Below, piece after piece: positions 6,595 to 14,728 of a stretch of 19,685 nucleotides of DNA. This DNA is from an uncultured Clostridium sp. (GTDB taxonomy: Bacteria; Bacillota; Clostridia; Clostridiales; Clostridiaceae). The notes beneath the pieces are model-generated. The model did no database searches. It saw nothing but the letters and a program-made list of their open reading frames with translations, and was not told where the DNA came from. A program made the position numbers and the translations under genes. Where the stretch lies: the NCBI GenBank assembly GCA_900543325.1, contig UQQU01000063.1:1-19685 (forward strand), in the 5' to 3' direction. Within the stretch, counting starts at the first letter, position 1, and every line of letters begins with the position of its first letter.

Positions 6595-8076
6595 ATGAAA
6601 GAGTGGACAAGGGAAGAAAGATATAGAACAATATTAGAAGCATCAAATGAAGAAATTACAGAATTAAAAAAGATAGTAGATAGTTGTCCATATAGACAAA
6701 AGTTTCATATTCAACCTACTACAGGGTTACTAAATGATCCTAATGGATTCTCTTATTATAATGGGGAATATCATTTATTTTATCAGTGGTTTCCATTAGG
6801 ACCTGTGCATGGAATAAAGCATTGGTACCATGTTTCATCAAAGGATTTAGTTAATTGGAATGACTGTGGAGTTGGAATAATACCTACGGAATATTTTGAA
6901 AGTCATGGAGCATTTTCAGGAAGTGGTATAGTTGAAAATAATAAATTATATTTATTTTATACTGGAAATACAAGAAATGAACAATGGGTAAGACATCCTT
7001 ATCAATGTTTAGCAATAATGAATAGTAATGGAGAAATAATTAAAAACAATGAAGCTATAATAAAAGAATTACCACAAGGATATACTGATAATTTTAGAGA
7101 CCCTAAAGTTTTTAAAGATAATAATAAATATTATTGTTTAATTGGTGCTGAAAAAGAAGAAAATTTAGGAACTATAGTATATTATGAATCAGATAATTTA
7201 TTAGAATGGAACTTTAAAGGTGAATTAAAAACAGATTTCTTTGGTAATGGTTTTATGTGGGAATGCCCAGATTATTTAAAATTTGAGAATAAGGGTGTAT
7301 TAATTTTTTCACCACAGGGATTGGAAGCTGAAGGTGATAAGTATGAAAATATATTCCAAGCTGGTTATTTAATAGGTGATAAAATTGATTTTTCTAATGG
7401 TGAATTTAAGCATGGTGAGTTTAATGAGTTAGATAGAGGATTTGATTTTTATGCACCTCAAACTACTGAAGATGAAGAAGGAAGAAAAATATTAATAGGG
7501 TGGATGGGGTTACCAGAAATAGATTACCCTACTGATAAAAATGGATGGGCTCATTGCTTAACTATACCTAGAGAATTAGAGTTAAAAGGTGAGAAGTTAA
7601 TACAAAAGCCAGTAAAGGAATTAGAACTTCTTAGAGGAGAAAAGATTCAGGGCGCATATATATTGAGTAATGAAGAAAAAGATATAGATGGATTTAATGA
7701 AAAAGTATATGAATTAATTTGTAACTTTAATAATATTACTGGTAGATATGTAGGAATAAAATTAAGAAAAGGAATTGATAGTGAAACTGTATTTTATTAT
7801 GATATAGAGAATAAAAAGTTAGTATTAGATAGAAGTAAATCAGGAGAAGTATTTGCAACAGAATATGGAACAGAGAGAAAATGTAGATATGATGGAAATA
7901 ATTTAAAGCTTCAGATATTCGTAGATACTTCATCAATTGAAATTTTCGTTAATGATGGTGAGGAAGTATTTACTTCAAGAATATTTACAAAAGATGAAAG
8001 TAATGGAGTTAGCATATTTGCAGATGATTATGTAGAGATAGATATTAACATATGGGCAATTAATTATAATAATTAA
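6595..8076 (+). CDS. scrB: Sucrose-6-phosphate hydrolase (GH32 invertase)
   Basis: This enzyme cleaves the sucrose-6-phosphate made by ScrA into glucose-6-phosphate and fructose in the cytoplasm. The GH32 signatures are complete: NDPNG with nucleophile D48, the FSGSG segment, FRDP with D169 (transition-state stabiliser), and ECPD with acid/base E223. The C-terminal ~130 residues form the beta-sandwich domain (SSIEIFVNDGEEVFTSR). I place the start at 6595, behind a clean AAGGAG with 8-base spacing, giving 493 aa. The frame is open back to 6505, but those extra 30 codons overlap the intergenic hairpin and look non-coding. It probably shares the scrA transcript. No fructokinase gene follows, so fructose must be phosphorylated by an enzyme encoded elsewhere. 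Confidence 0.95.
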   Translation: MKEWTREERYRTILEASNEEITELKKIVDSCPYRQKFHIQPTTGLLNDPNGFSYYNGEYHLFYQWFPLGPVHGIKHWYHVSSKDLVNWNDCGVGIIPTEYFESHGAFSGSGIVENNKLYLFYTGNTRNEQWVRHPYQCLAIMNSNGEIIKNNEAIIKELPQGYTDNFRDPKVFKDNNKYYCLIGAEKEENLGTIVYYESDNLLEWNFKGELKTDFFGNGFMWECPDYLKFENKGVLIFSPQGLEAEGDKYENIFQAGYLIGDKIDFSNGEFKHGEFNELDRGFDFYAPQTTEDEEGRKILIGWMGLPEIDYPTDKNGWAHCLTIPRELELKGEKLIQKPVKELELLRGEKIQGAYILSNEEKDIDGFNEKVYELICNFNNITGRYVGIKLRKGIDSETVFYYDIENKKLVLDRSKSGEVFATEYGTERKCRYDGNNLKLQIFVDTSSIEIFVNDGEEVFTSRIFTKDESNGVSIFADDYVEIDINIWAINYNN

Positions 8077-8082
8077 AAGTGG

Positions 8083-8133
8083 AAGACTGAGGGATATAAA
8101 GATTTATTTTATATCCCTCAATCTTTTGTTTTA
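8083..8133 (+). terminator. Strong intrinsic terminator after scrB
   Basis: A 13-bp perfect stem pairs 8088-8100 with 8108-8120 (TGAGGGATATAAA with its complement). It extends past one mismatch by four further pairs and is followed by TTTTGTTT. It ends the sucrose unit and separates it from glgB. Confidence 0.92.
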
Positions 8134-8185
8134 AATAATAAGTTTTTATTATAAATAGAATTTATAAGAACTTATTATAGTTTTT

Positions 8186-8238
8186 ATTTTACAAATAATG
8201 TAAAATATATTTAAGTGATAAAATCACTACATTATAAT
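8186..8238 (+). promoter_or_regulatory. Two dyads and a TATAAT upstream of glgB
   Basis: A perfect inverted repeat, ATTTTACA-N5-TGTAAAAT, occupies 8186-8206. A second, AGTGAT-AAA-ATCACT, occupies 8214-8228. TATAAT follows at 8233-8238, 16 bases before the glgB ATG, so if used it would give a very short leader overlapping the AAGGGG ribosome site. No good -35 is visible. The dyads may be operators or small RNA hairpins in a longer leader. Confidence 0.4.
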
Positions 8239-8254
8239 TAAAGGGGATAATATT

Positions 8255-10078
8255 ATGGATATGTATGGATTTTACTCAGGCGAATGTTTTGATGCTTATA
8301 AATATTTAGGAGCTCATATAACAGAAAATAAAGTTACTTTTAGAACATTTGCTCCAAATGCTCTAAAAATAGAGTTAATTGGTGAATTTAATAATTGGAA
8401 TGGAATAGAAATGAAGAGAACAAATGATCATAAATTTTTTGAATGTACAGTAGAAAATGCCAAACCAGGAATGTTATATAAATATAAAATTTACAATAAA
8501 AATGGTGGGTGTGTAGACCATTGTGATCCATATGGGTTTGGTATGGAACTTAGACCAAACACAGCATCTATTATAAGAGATTTGAGTGAATATAAATTTA
8601 ATGATTATGAGTGGATGAAAAGAAGAAGTGACTGTAAAGATAAGCCCTTAAATATTTATGAAGTACATTTAGGATCATGGAGAAAAAAAAGCGATGATAC
8701 TTGGTATACATATAGAGAAATATCAGAGTTGTTAATTCCCCATGTAAAAGAGAATGGATATAACTATATTGAAATAATGCCATTAAGTGAGCATCCCTGT
8801 GATGAATCCTGGGGGTATCAAAATACAGGATTTTTTAGCCCAACATCTAGATATGGCACAGCTTCAGATTTAATGTATTTTATAGATAAGTGTCATGAAA
8901 ATAATATAGGAGTAATAATGGATTTTGTACCAGTACACTTTGCTATTGATGGATTTGCATTAGCTAATTATGATGGAACTTCATTATATGAATATCCATA
9001 TGAAGATATTGAAATGAGCCAATGGGGAAGTAAAAATTTTATTCATTCAAGGGGAGAGGTAAGAAGTTTTTTACAATCAGCAGCAAATTACTGGCTTGAA
9101 GAATATCATTTTGATGGCTTAAGAGTAGATGCATTAAGCAATATTATTTATTGGCAAGGAAACTCTGATAGAGGTGAAAATAAAGGAGCTATAGAATTTA
9201 TTAAAGGTATGAATAAGGGACTAAAGGAGTTGCACCCAACAGCAATTTTAGCAGCTGAAGATTCAACATCATATCCTAAGGTGACAGAAAAGGTAGAAAA
9301 TGGTGGTTTAGGATTTGATTTTAAATGGGATATGGGATGGATGAATGATACTTTAGAATATTTTAAAATGCATCCATACGATAGAAAAAGAGCTTATCAT
9401 AAGTTAACATTTTCTATGATGTATTTTTATAGTGAGAATTTTTTAATGCCATTATCACATGATGAAGTAGTACATGGAAAGGCAACTATAATTCAAAAAA
9501 TGTATGGGGAGTATGAAGATAAATTTAAGCAAGTAAGAGCATTATATATGTATATGTATGCTCATCCCGGAAAAAAACTTAATTTTATGGGAAATGAAAT
9601 AGCTCAGTTTAGAGAATGGGATGAGAAAAGGGAACAAGATTGGAGTATTTTAAAATATCCAATGCATAACAATTTCTATAAGTTTATGAAAAAATTAAAT
9701 AATATATATTTAGAATATCCAGCATTATATGAAAATGATTATAAACATAGTGGATTTAAGTGGATAGATTGTCATCAAGAAGATAGATGTATATATGTTT
9801 TTGAAAGAATTTGTAGTGAGCAAAGAATTATAGCTATTTTTAATTTTTCTAATGAATATCAAAAGAATTATGAATTAAAAGTTGATTCAATTAAAAAGAT
9901 GAGATTAATTATTGATAGTAATAGTGATGACTTACAAAATAATGAGGTTATTTATATAGTTAGAGCAATTAATAAAAAATATAAAGATAAAATTGATGAA
10001 AGTAAAGAAAAATTTGAAGATACTATATCAATAGATATGCCAGCTTTTTCTGCAAGATATTATTTAGTAGAAAAATAA
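8255..10078 (+). CDS. glgB: 1,4-alpha-glucan (glycogen) branching enzyme
   Basis: This GH13 enzyme makes alpha-1,6 branches in glycogen-like storage polysaccharide (granulose in clostridia). Residues ~25-110 are a CBM48-type N-terminal domain (TFRTFAPNALKIELIGEFNNW). The catalytic barrel carries nucleophile D292 in GLRVDALSN, acid/base E335 in AAEDS, and D403 in LSHDEVVHGK. NFMGNEIAQFREW and a C-terminal beta domain (MPAFSARYYL) follow. At 607 aa it lacks the extra N-terminal module of the longest GlgB proteins, which is common in Firmicutes. The ATG at 8255 follows AAGGGG; a second ATG two codons later is possible. It is an orphan: no other glg genes are in the window, and terminators lie on both sides, so it is not part of the sucrose transcript. 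Confidence 0.93.
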   Translation: MDMYGFYSGECFDAYKYLGAHITENKVTFRTFAPNALKIELIGEFNNWNGIEMKRTNDHKFFECTVENAKPGMLYKYKIYNKNGGCVDHCDPYGFGMELRPNTASIIRDLSEYKFNDYEWMKRRSDCKDKPLNIYEVHLGSWRKKSDDTWYTYREISELLIPHVKENGYNYIEIMPLSEHPCDESWGYQNTGFFSPTSRYGTASDLMYFIDKCHENNIGVIMDFVPVHFAIDGFALANYDGTSLYEYPYEDIEMSQWGSKNFIHSRGEVRSFLQSAANYWLEEYHFDGLRVDALSNIIYWQGNSDRGENKGAIEFIKGMNKGLKELHPTAILAAEDSTSYPKVTEKVENGGLGFDFKWDMGWMNDTLEYFKMHPYDRKRAYHKLTFSMMYFYSENFLMPLSHDEVVHGKATIIQKMYGEYEDKFKQVRALYMYMYAHPGKKLNFMGNEIAQFREWDEKREQDWSILKYPMHNNFYKFMKKLNNIYLEYPALYENDYKHSGFKWIDCHQEDRCIYVFERICSEQRIIAIFNFSNEYQKNYELKVDSIKKMRLIIDSNSDDLQNNEVIYIVRAINKKYKDKIDESKEKFEDTISIDMPAFSARYYLVEK

Positions 10079-10093
10079 ATTATAATTTTTATG

Positions 10094-10116
10094 AGATAAA
10101 ATTAATTTTATCTTTT
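10094..10116 (+). terminator. Intrinsic terminator after glgB
   Basis: A 20-base self-complementary sequence at 10094-10113 (AGATAAAA, TTAA apex, TTTTATCT) is followed by TTT. The stem is AT-rich and therefore only moderately stable. Confidence 0.65.
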
Positions 10117-10176
10117 GATATATTCAGAAATTTATCACCAATATATTAAAAAAAAGAGAATAAGGGGAATAAACCA

Positions 10177-10398
10177 ATAGTTAAAGATAGTGTTATAGAT
10201 AAAGAAAATAATAAAAAGAAGAGTTCATTTAATAAGTTAAAAAATAAATATAAGGGATTCAATGTATCTGTGATAATATCAGGAGTTGGAGTTTTAGAAG
10301 GAGAGATTGTATTTGATTTTCCAGATATAATTGCATTAAAAAACAAAGATAATATAATTGTATTTATTGATGAATCTAAGGTGTTAAGTATATTTTAA
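10177..10398 (+). CDS. Small hypothetical protein lacking a canonical start codon
   Basis: A frame open from the TAA at 10147-10149 to the TAA at 10396-10398 contains no ATG, and no GTG or TTG near its beginning (the first GTG, at 10270, would cut the conserved-looking part). AAGGGG at 10162-10167 lies 9 bases before an ATA at 10177, exactly where an ATG would be expected; starting there gives 73 aa. The product has a lysine- and asparagine-rich N-terminus, then an alternating hydrophobic stretch (VSVIISGVGVLEGEIVFDF, then NIIVFIDESKVLSIF) that looks like a small beta-barrel, perhaps Sm/SH3-like. That fold is only an inference. Its stop overlaps a terminator stem, as for a real gene end. It may be a gene with an ATG-to-ATA mutation (pseudogene) or one using a rare start. 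I do not recognise a named family. Confidence 0.5.
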   Translation: MVKDSVIDKENNKKKSSFNKLKNKYKGFNVSVIISGVGVLEGEIVFDFPDIIALKNKDNIIVFIDESKVLSIF

Positions 10399-10425
10399 GG
10401 GCAACTGTAAAGTTTGCCCTTTAAT
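10397..10425 (+). terminator. Intrinsic terminator overlapping the small gene's stop codon
   Basis: AAGGGCAACT at 10397-10406 pairs with AGTTTGCCCTT at 10411-10421 with one bulged T, around a GTAA tetraloop. The following T-run is short, so efficiency is uncertain. Together with the glgB terminator it brackets 10117-10425 as an independent unit. Confidence 0.7.
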
Positions 10426-10467
10426 TAACTTTTATGTATTTTTAAAATAAGGATGTTTTTATATAAA

Positions 10468-10499
10468 ATCTTAAATATTTAGATTATAATATTTAAGAT
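10468..10499 (+). promoter_or_regulatory. 12-bp-arm inverted repeat over the putative -10 of the deaminase-like gene
   Basis: ATCTTAAATATT at 10468-10479 and AATATTTAAGAT at 10488-10499 are perfect inverted copies separated by 8 bases. A TATAAT at 10485-10490 overlaps the right arm. No clear -35 is present. The arrangement fits an operator that would block the promoter of the gene starting at 10534. The dyad could also form an RNA hairpin if transcription starts upstream. Confidence 0.45.
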
Positions 10500-10533
10500 G
10501 AAAAAATAGTAACTCTAAGATAAAGAGGTAAAT

Positions 10534-11664
10534 ATGATTGAAAGAAATAATAAAATAAAAAGTATAAAAAAAGATAGAATTAAAATTAGTAGTATAAAAG
10601 ATTTTAACAAAATGCTACAAAAGGAAGATTATAATGTTGGGCTATTAAGTGAAATAGAGTTTAAAAAAGAAATTATTAATGAGTTTAATATAAACAATAA
10701 GATATATGAAGAAATATATAAAATTCTTGATAAAGGAAATATTACTTATAAAGTAAGGGGAGTTAAGGAATTTATAGATTACATAGAATGTGAAATTATT
10801 TTTGAAGATGAACATAACAGATTATGTAGAAAAATAAGTGAAGTTAAGACATTAATTATAGATAGAGTAGAATATGAAAGAATATTAACTACTCAAGATG
10901 ATGTAGAGGATATTTTAAAGATAATAGAAGAAACTAAAAAATCTGTATCAGGGAAAATAAATGAAGAGGGAAAAGTAAAACTAGAATCTTTAGAAGATGA
11001 GATTAATAGAGATTATATTTATGCAAAAGATATTGAGTTGTTAAAAAGAATGATACTTTTCAATAATAAAAATGTAAAAGAAGAGTATGATGAAAAAAGC
11101 CAAACTAAAACTTTATTTATTGATATACCAAAGAATATAGGTTTTGATTATATCAAGGCGGAAAAAGGTAGTGTTGAATATTATCAACATATAAAAAGTT
11201 ATATTCCTAGAATGAAGAGACTAATTAAAAATTTAGATAAATATATTATAGAATATAGTAATAGTACATATAAAATTAATCAAAGTACAGCAATTCAAGA
11301 TTCTGTAAATATGGCAATAGTAATATATAATGGAAAAGAGTTTAGAGCTGTTAGTGGAAAAAATGATATTGAAAATAGTTGTACATTAATACCACAAGGA
11401 CAAGAGTATTTTAAAAGCTGTAAAGTTAATAAACTAGGTAAGTTAGGAATAGGATATAATAGAATTAATGATAGTGAGAAGAAGATACTTGAAAAGATAC
11501 ATAAGCTTATAGAGAATGGAAGTTTGCATGATGAAGGAGAGCTTATTCTATATAGTAAGTGGGAGCCATGTCCTAGTTGCTATTATGTTATTAATCAGTT
11601 TATTAAAAAATATCCTAAAATAAAATTAAAAATTATGTATTATAAGGAATATGGTGAAAAATAA
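10534..11664 (+). CDS. Uncharacterised protein with C-terminal toxin-type deaminase-like domain
   Basis: I recognise only the last ~125 residues. They start with a strand pattern (NMAIVIYNGKEFRAVSG, from about residue 254), then D313-S314-E315 followed by KKILEKIHKL, and EPCPSC at 344-349 followed by YYVINQFIKKYP. The DSE-helix-PCxxC layout is that of zinc-dependent deaminase-fold domains found in bacterial polymorphic toxins (BURPS668_1122/Toxin-deaminase-like), where D replaces the usual histidine as zinc ligand and E is the proton shuttle. The N-terminal ~250 residues are charged, mostly helical and unfamiliar. There is no signal peptide, membrane segment, LXG or WXG trafficking domain, and no obvious immunity gene beside it. 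It is monocistronic, with weak RBS AAGAGGT. The substrate may be a nucleic acid or nucleotide; this is uncertain. It could instead be a house-keeping or phage-defence deaminase. Confidence 0.6.
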   Translation: MIERNNKIKSIKKDRIKISSIKDFNKMLQKEDYNVGLLSEIEFKKEIINEFNINNKIYEEIYKILDKGNITYKVRGVKEFIDYIECEIIFEDEHNRLCRKISEVKTLIIDRVEYERILTTQDDVEDILKIIEETKKSVSGKINEEGKVKLESLEDEINRDYIYAKDIELLKRMILFNNKNVKEEYDEKSQTKTLFIDIPKNIGFDYIKAEKGSVEYYQHIKSYIPRMKRLIKNLDKYIIEYSNSTYKINQSTAIQDSVNMAIVIYNGKEFRAVSGKNDIENSCTLIPQGQEYFKSCKVNKLGKLGIGYNRINDSEKKILEKIHKLIENGSLHDEGELILYSKWEPCPSCYYVINQFIKKYPKIKLKIMYYKEYGEK

Positions 11665-11693
11665 ACATATTTACAAATAAATGTAAATATGTT
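11664..11693 (+). terminator. Perfect hairpin directly after the deaminase-like gene
   Basis: AACATATTTACA at 11664-11675 and TGTAAATATGTT at 11682-11693 are perfect 12-base arms around AATAAA, starting on the last base of the stop codon. No T-run follows closely, so it is a weak terminator or a 3'-end stabilising hairpin. Its core, TTTACA-AATAA(A)-TGTAAA, nearly repeats the dyad at 8186-8206. Confidence 0.5.
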
Positions 11694-11717
11694 AATGTTA
11701 TTTTAATGAAAATTTCA

Positions 11718-11991
11718 TATAATAGTAAATGTAATTAATATTTAGTATACGTTGAAAGGGAAAAGTATTATAGAATACAGTTTTTAGAGAAAAAGTGTCA
11801 TGGGCTGAAAGCACTTTTAAATATGCCTATAAGAAAACTACCCTGGAGTTATGGTTTAGTATCAAGATAATGAGAAATACCATCGGTGAAGATCGATAAT
11901 ACTTTTAAAGATGAATTGAATTTTTAAATTCAATTTGGGTGGAACCACGGATATAGCATTCGTCCCAAGCTTAGGGATGGATGTTTTTTTT
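11718..11991 (+). promoter_or_regulatory. T-box riboswitch controlling thrS
   Basis: This leader senses uncharged threonyl-tRNA and switches between terminator and antiterminator. TATAAT at 11718-11723 is the likely -10. The Stem I region includes GGGAAAAGTA (11758-11767), and 11761-11771 pairs with 11896-11906 to close it. Candidate specifier codons are the Thr codons ACT (11837-11839) or ACC (11840-11842) in AACTACCC. A stem III hairpin pairs 11914-11923 with 11926-11935. The T-box GGGTGGAACCACGG is at 11937-11950. The terminator pairs 11956-11966 with 11974-11984 and runs into T8. All elements are in canonical order, and the downstream gene is thrS, which matches the specifier. Confidence 0.95.
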
Positions 11992-12026
11992 ATATTAAAA
12001 ATAACTACGCAGGAGGTAGATGTGTA

Positions 12027-13931
12027 ATGATTAATGTAAAATTAAAAGATGGATCAATAATAGAAATTGAAGAAAACTCAAGTGTATTAGATTTAGCTAA
12101 ATTAATTAGTAAAAAACTTGGAAAATCTGCAGTTGTAGGTGAAGTTAATGGAACCTTAGTTGATTTAGATTATAAGCTTAAAGATAATGATGAGGTGAAT
12201 ATAGTAACCTATGAGGATAAAGCGGGAATTGAGGTTATGAGACACACTACCTCACATGTAATGGCTCAAGCTGTAAAGAGACTTTATAAAGATGTAAAAT
12301 TAGCTATAGGACCAACAGTAGAAAATGGCTTTTATTATGATTTTGATATTGAAATACCATTTAATAATGAGGATTTAGTTAAAATAGAAGAAGAAATGAA
12401 CAAAATTATAAAAGAAGATATCTCATTAGAAAGAGTGATAGTAAGTAGAGAAGAGGCTTTAAAATTAATGGAGGAAAGAGGTGAAGTTTATAAGGTAGAA
12501 CTTATAAAAGCTCTTCCAGAGGGAGAAACAATTTCTCTTTATAAGCAAGGGGATTTTATAGATCTTTGTAGAGGACCACATCTTTTGTCTACTAAAGGAA
12601 TAAAGGATTTTAAATTAACTAGCGTTGCAGGAGCTTACTGGAGAGGTAATGAAAAAAATAAAATGCTACAAAGAATTTATGGAGTAGCATTTGCTAATAA
12701 AGAAATTTTAAAGACTTATTTAAATAATATAGAGGAAGCAAAAAAAAGAGATCATAGAAAATTAGGTAAGGAATTAAAGTTATTTACTTTTGTTGATGAG
12801 GGCCCAGGATTCCCATTTTTCTTACCTAAAGGAGTTATTCTAAAAAATAATTTAATTAATTATTGGAGAGAATTACATCAAAAAGCTGGATATGTTGAAG
12901 TAGAAACTCCAATAATGTTAAATAAAAAGCTATGGGAAACTTCCGGGCACTGGGATCATTATAAAGAAAATATGTATATTTCAATGATTGATGAAGAAGA
13001 ATTTGCATTAAAACCTATGAATTGTCCAGGTGGAATGCTTATTTATAAAACAGAAACACATTCTTATAGAGATTTTCCAATAAGAGTTGGAGAGCTTGGA
13101 AGAGTTCATAGACATGAGCTTTCAGGTGCTTTACATGGTCTTATGAGAGTAAGGGCATTTACTCAAGATGATGCTCATATATTTATGTTGCCAAATCAAA
13201 TAAAATCAGAAATTAAAGGGGTTGTTGCTTTAATTGATGAAGTTTATTCAAAGTTTGGATTTAAATATAGTGTTGAGTTATCTACAAGACCAGAGGATTC
13301 AATGGGAAGTGATGAAGATTGGAATATGGCAGAAGATTCATTAAAGGCAGCTCTTGAAGAAATGAATTTACCTTATAAAATTAATGAAGGTGATGGAGCA
13401 TTTTATGGACCAAAGATAGATTTTCATCTTGAAGATAGCTTAGGTAGAACATGGCAATGTGGAACTATTCAATTAGACTTTCAATTACCACAAAGGTTTG
13501 AATTAGACTATATTGGTAGTGATGGTGAAAAGCATAGGCCAATAGTTATCCATAGAGTTATCTTTGGAAGTATTGAAAGGTTTATTGGTATATTAATTGA
13601 GCATTTTGCAGGTAAATTCCCAACATGGCTTTCACCAGTTCAAGTTAAGATTTTACCTATTTCGGATAAATTTGTAGATTATGCTAATGAGGTTAAGAGA
13701 AATCTAGAGTCAAATGGATTAAGAGTTGAAACTGATTTGCGTACTGAAAAAATAGGATATAAAATAAGGGAAGCAAGAAATGAAAGAGTACCTTATATGA
13801 TTATTATTGGTGAAAAAGAAGAAAATGATAAGACTATTTCAGTAAGAAGCAGAGATAATGGTGATGAAGGAGCTGTTGATTTAAATAGCTTTATTGATAG
13901 AGTAACTACTGAAATAAAAAATAGAAAATAA
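12027..13931 (+). CDS. thrS: Threonyl-tRNA synthetase
   Basis: This enzyme charges tRNA-Thr with threonine in the cytoplasm. The domains are complete. The TGS domain spans ~1-61. The editing (SAD) domain has H73 and H77 in HTTSH, plus C181 and H185 in CRGPH, the residues that hydrolyse mischarged Ser-tRNA. The class II catalytic core has the zinc cysteine C333 in MNCPGGM, motif 2 RVGELGRVHRHELSG and motif 3 GSIERFIGILIEH. The anticodon-binding domain is at the C-terminus (VQVKILPIS to VDLNSFIDRV). The length of 634 aa is normal. ATG 12027 follows a perfect AGGAGG. Regulation is by the T-box immediately upstream, and a terminator follows, so it is monocistronic. Confidence 0.98.
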   Translation: MINVKLKDGSIIEIEENSSVLDLAKLISKKLGKSAVVGEVNGTLVDLDYKLKDNDEVNIVTYEDKAGIEVMRHTTSHVMAQAVKRLYKDVKLAIGPTVENGFYYDFDIEIPFNNEDLVKIEEEMNKIIKEDISLERVIVSREEALKLMEERGEVYKVELIKALPEGETISLYKQGDFIDLCRGPHLLSTKGIKDFKLTSVAGAYWRGNEKNKMLQRIYGVAFANKEILKTYLNNIEEAKKRDHRKLGKELKLFTFVDEGPGFPFFLPKGVILKNNLINYWRELHQKAGYVEVETPIMLNKKLWETSGHWDHYKENMYISMIDEEEFALKPMNCPGGMLIYKTETHSYRDFPIRVGELGRVHRHELSGALHGLMRVRAFTQDDAHIFMLPNQIKSEIKGVVALIDEVYSKFGFKYSVELSTRPEDSMGSDEDWNMAEDSLKAALEEMNLPYKINEGDGAFYGPKIDFHLEDSLGRTWQCGTIQLDFQLPQRFELDYIGSDGEKHRPIVIHRVIFGSIERFIGILIEHFAGKFPTWLSPVQVKILPISDKFVDYANEVKRNLESNGLRVETDLRTEKIGYKIREARNERVPYMIIIGEKEENDKTISVRSRDNGDEGAVDLNSFIDRVTTEIKNRK

Positions 13932-13942
13932 AAAATTATGTT

Positions 13943-13988
13943 AGGAAAAGGAGATTGAATTTATAGCAAATCTTCTTTTCCTTTTTTT
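13943..13988 (+). terminator. Intrinsic terminator after thrS
   Basis: AGGAAAAGGAGATT at 13943-13956 pairs with AATCTTCTTTTCCT at 13969-13982 (one G-U pair), followed by a T-run to 13988. Confidence 0.92.
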
Positions 13989-14038
13989 GTTAAATTAAAA
14001 TATAGAGAAATTATGAATTTTAAATTACTATTTTTAAT

Positions 14039-14072
14039 TTTCCTAGATAAGGAAAGTTACAGATGATATAAT
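14039..14072 (+). promoter_or_regulatory. Putative promoter and dyad of the TetR-type gene
   Basis: TATAAT at 14067-14072 is the likely -10. The dyad TTTCCT-N5-AGGAAA at 14039-14055 covers the position where a -35 box would lie and could be an operator. A direct repeat of TTAATATAA follows at about 14078 and 14093. The regulator's ATG is at 14144 behind AAGGGGTG. Confidence 0.4.
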
Positions 14073-14143
14073 GACTATTAATATAAGAACGTTTAATATA
14101 AATAAAAGAGTGTACAAGAGAGATATATAAGGGGTGAAGTTAT

Positions 14144-14719
14144 ATGGCACAAACAACTAAAAAGGCATTTGCTACATCTTTAAAAAAATTATTATCACAA
14201 AAGCCATTAGATAAGATTAAAATTACGGATATAACAGAGGATTGTGAAGTAAATCGTCAAACGTTTTATTATCACTTTAAGGATATATATGATTTATTAG
14301 AATGGGTTTATACAAATGAAGCAACAAGGGCTTTAGGAGATAAAAAGACATATGATACATGGCAAGAAGGGTTTTATGAAATATTTGAATATATTTTAGA
14401 AAATAAAACTTTTGTTTTAAATACTTATAATTCTGTAAGTAGAGAATATTTAGAAAGATATTTATATAATGAAACATATTATTTGCTTTTGGGTGTAGTT
14501 GAAGAAAAATCAAAGGACATGTCTGTTAGAGAGAAAGATAAGTCATTTATTGCAGATTTCTATAAATTTGCTTTTGTTGGATTAGTAATTGATTGGATAA
14601 GAAAAGGCATGGTGGAAGAACCAAAAGATATTATTAAGAGATTAAATACATTAATTTCAGGAAATATTGAAACCGCATTAGAAAGATATAGAAATGATAA
14701 ACATAATAAATTAGAATAA
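14144..14719 (+). CDS. TetR/AcrR family transcriptional regulator (DhaS/YsiA-like)
   Basis: A 191-aa DNA-binding regulator. The N-terminal TetR helix-turn-helix runs from about residue 7 to 50: FATSLKKLLSQKPLDKIKI, TDITEDCEVNRQTFYYHF, then KDIYDLLEWVY. The C-terminal all-helical ligand domain (EGFYEIFEYILENK and FYKFAFVGLVIDWIRKGM) resembles the TetR_C_8 type of DhaS-like regulators. It directly precedes ohyA on the same strand with its own promoter and terminator. A pairing of TetR-type regulator and oleate hydratase suggests that it senses unsaturated fatty acids or acyl-CoA and controls ohyA, and possibly itself. Ligand and target are inferred from context only. Confidence 0.88.
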   Translation: MAQTTKKAFATSLKKLLSQKPLDKIKITDITEDCEVNRQTFYYHFKDIYDLLEWVYTNEATRALGDKKTYDTWQEGFYEIFEYILENKTFVLNTYNSVSREYLERYLYNETYYLLLGVVEEKSKDMSVREKDKSFIADFYKFAFVGLVIDWIRKGMVEEPKDIIKRLNTLISGNIETALERYRNDKHNKLE

Positions 14720-14728
14720 TAAAATTTG

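Noticed and set aside
10146..10346. Minus-strand open frame of 66 codons
   Set aside because: It is the complement of the protein-like forward frame, has a low-complexity hydrophobic product and no RBS on that strand.
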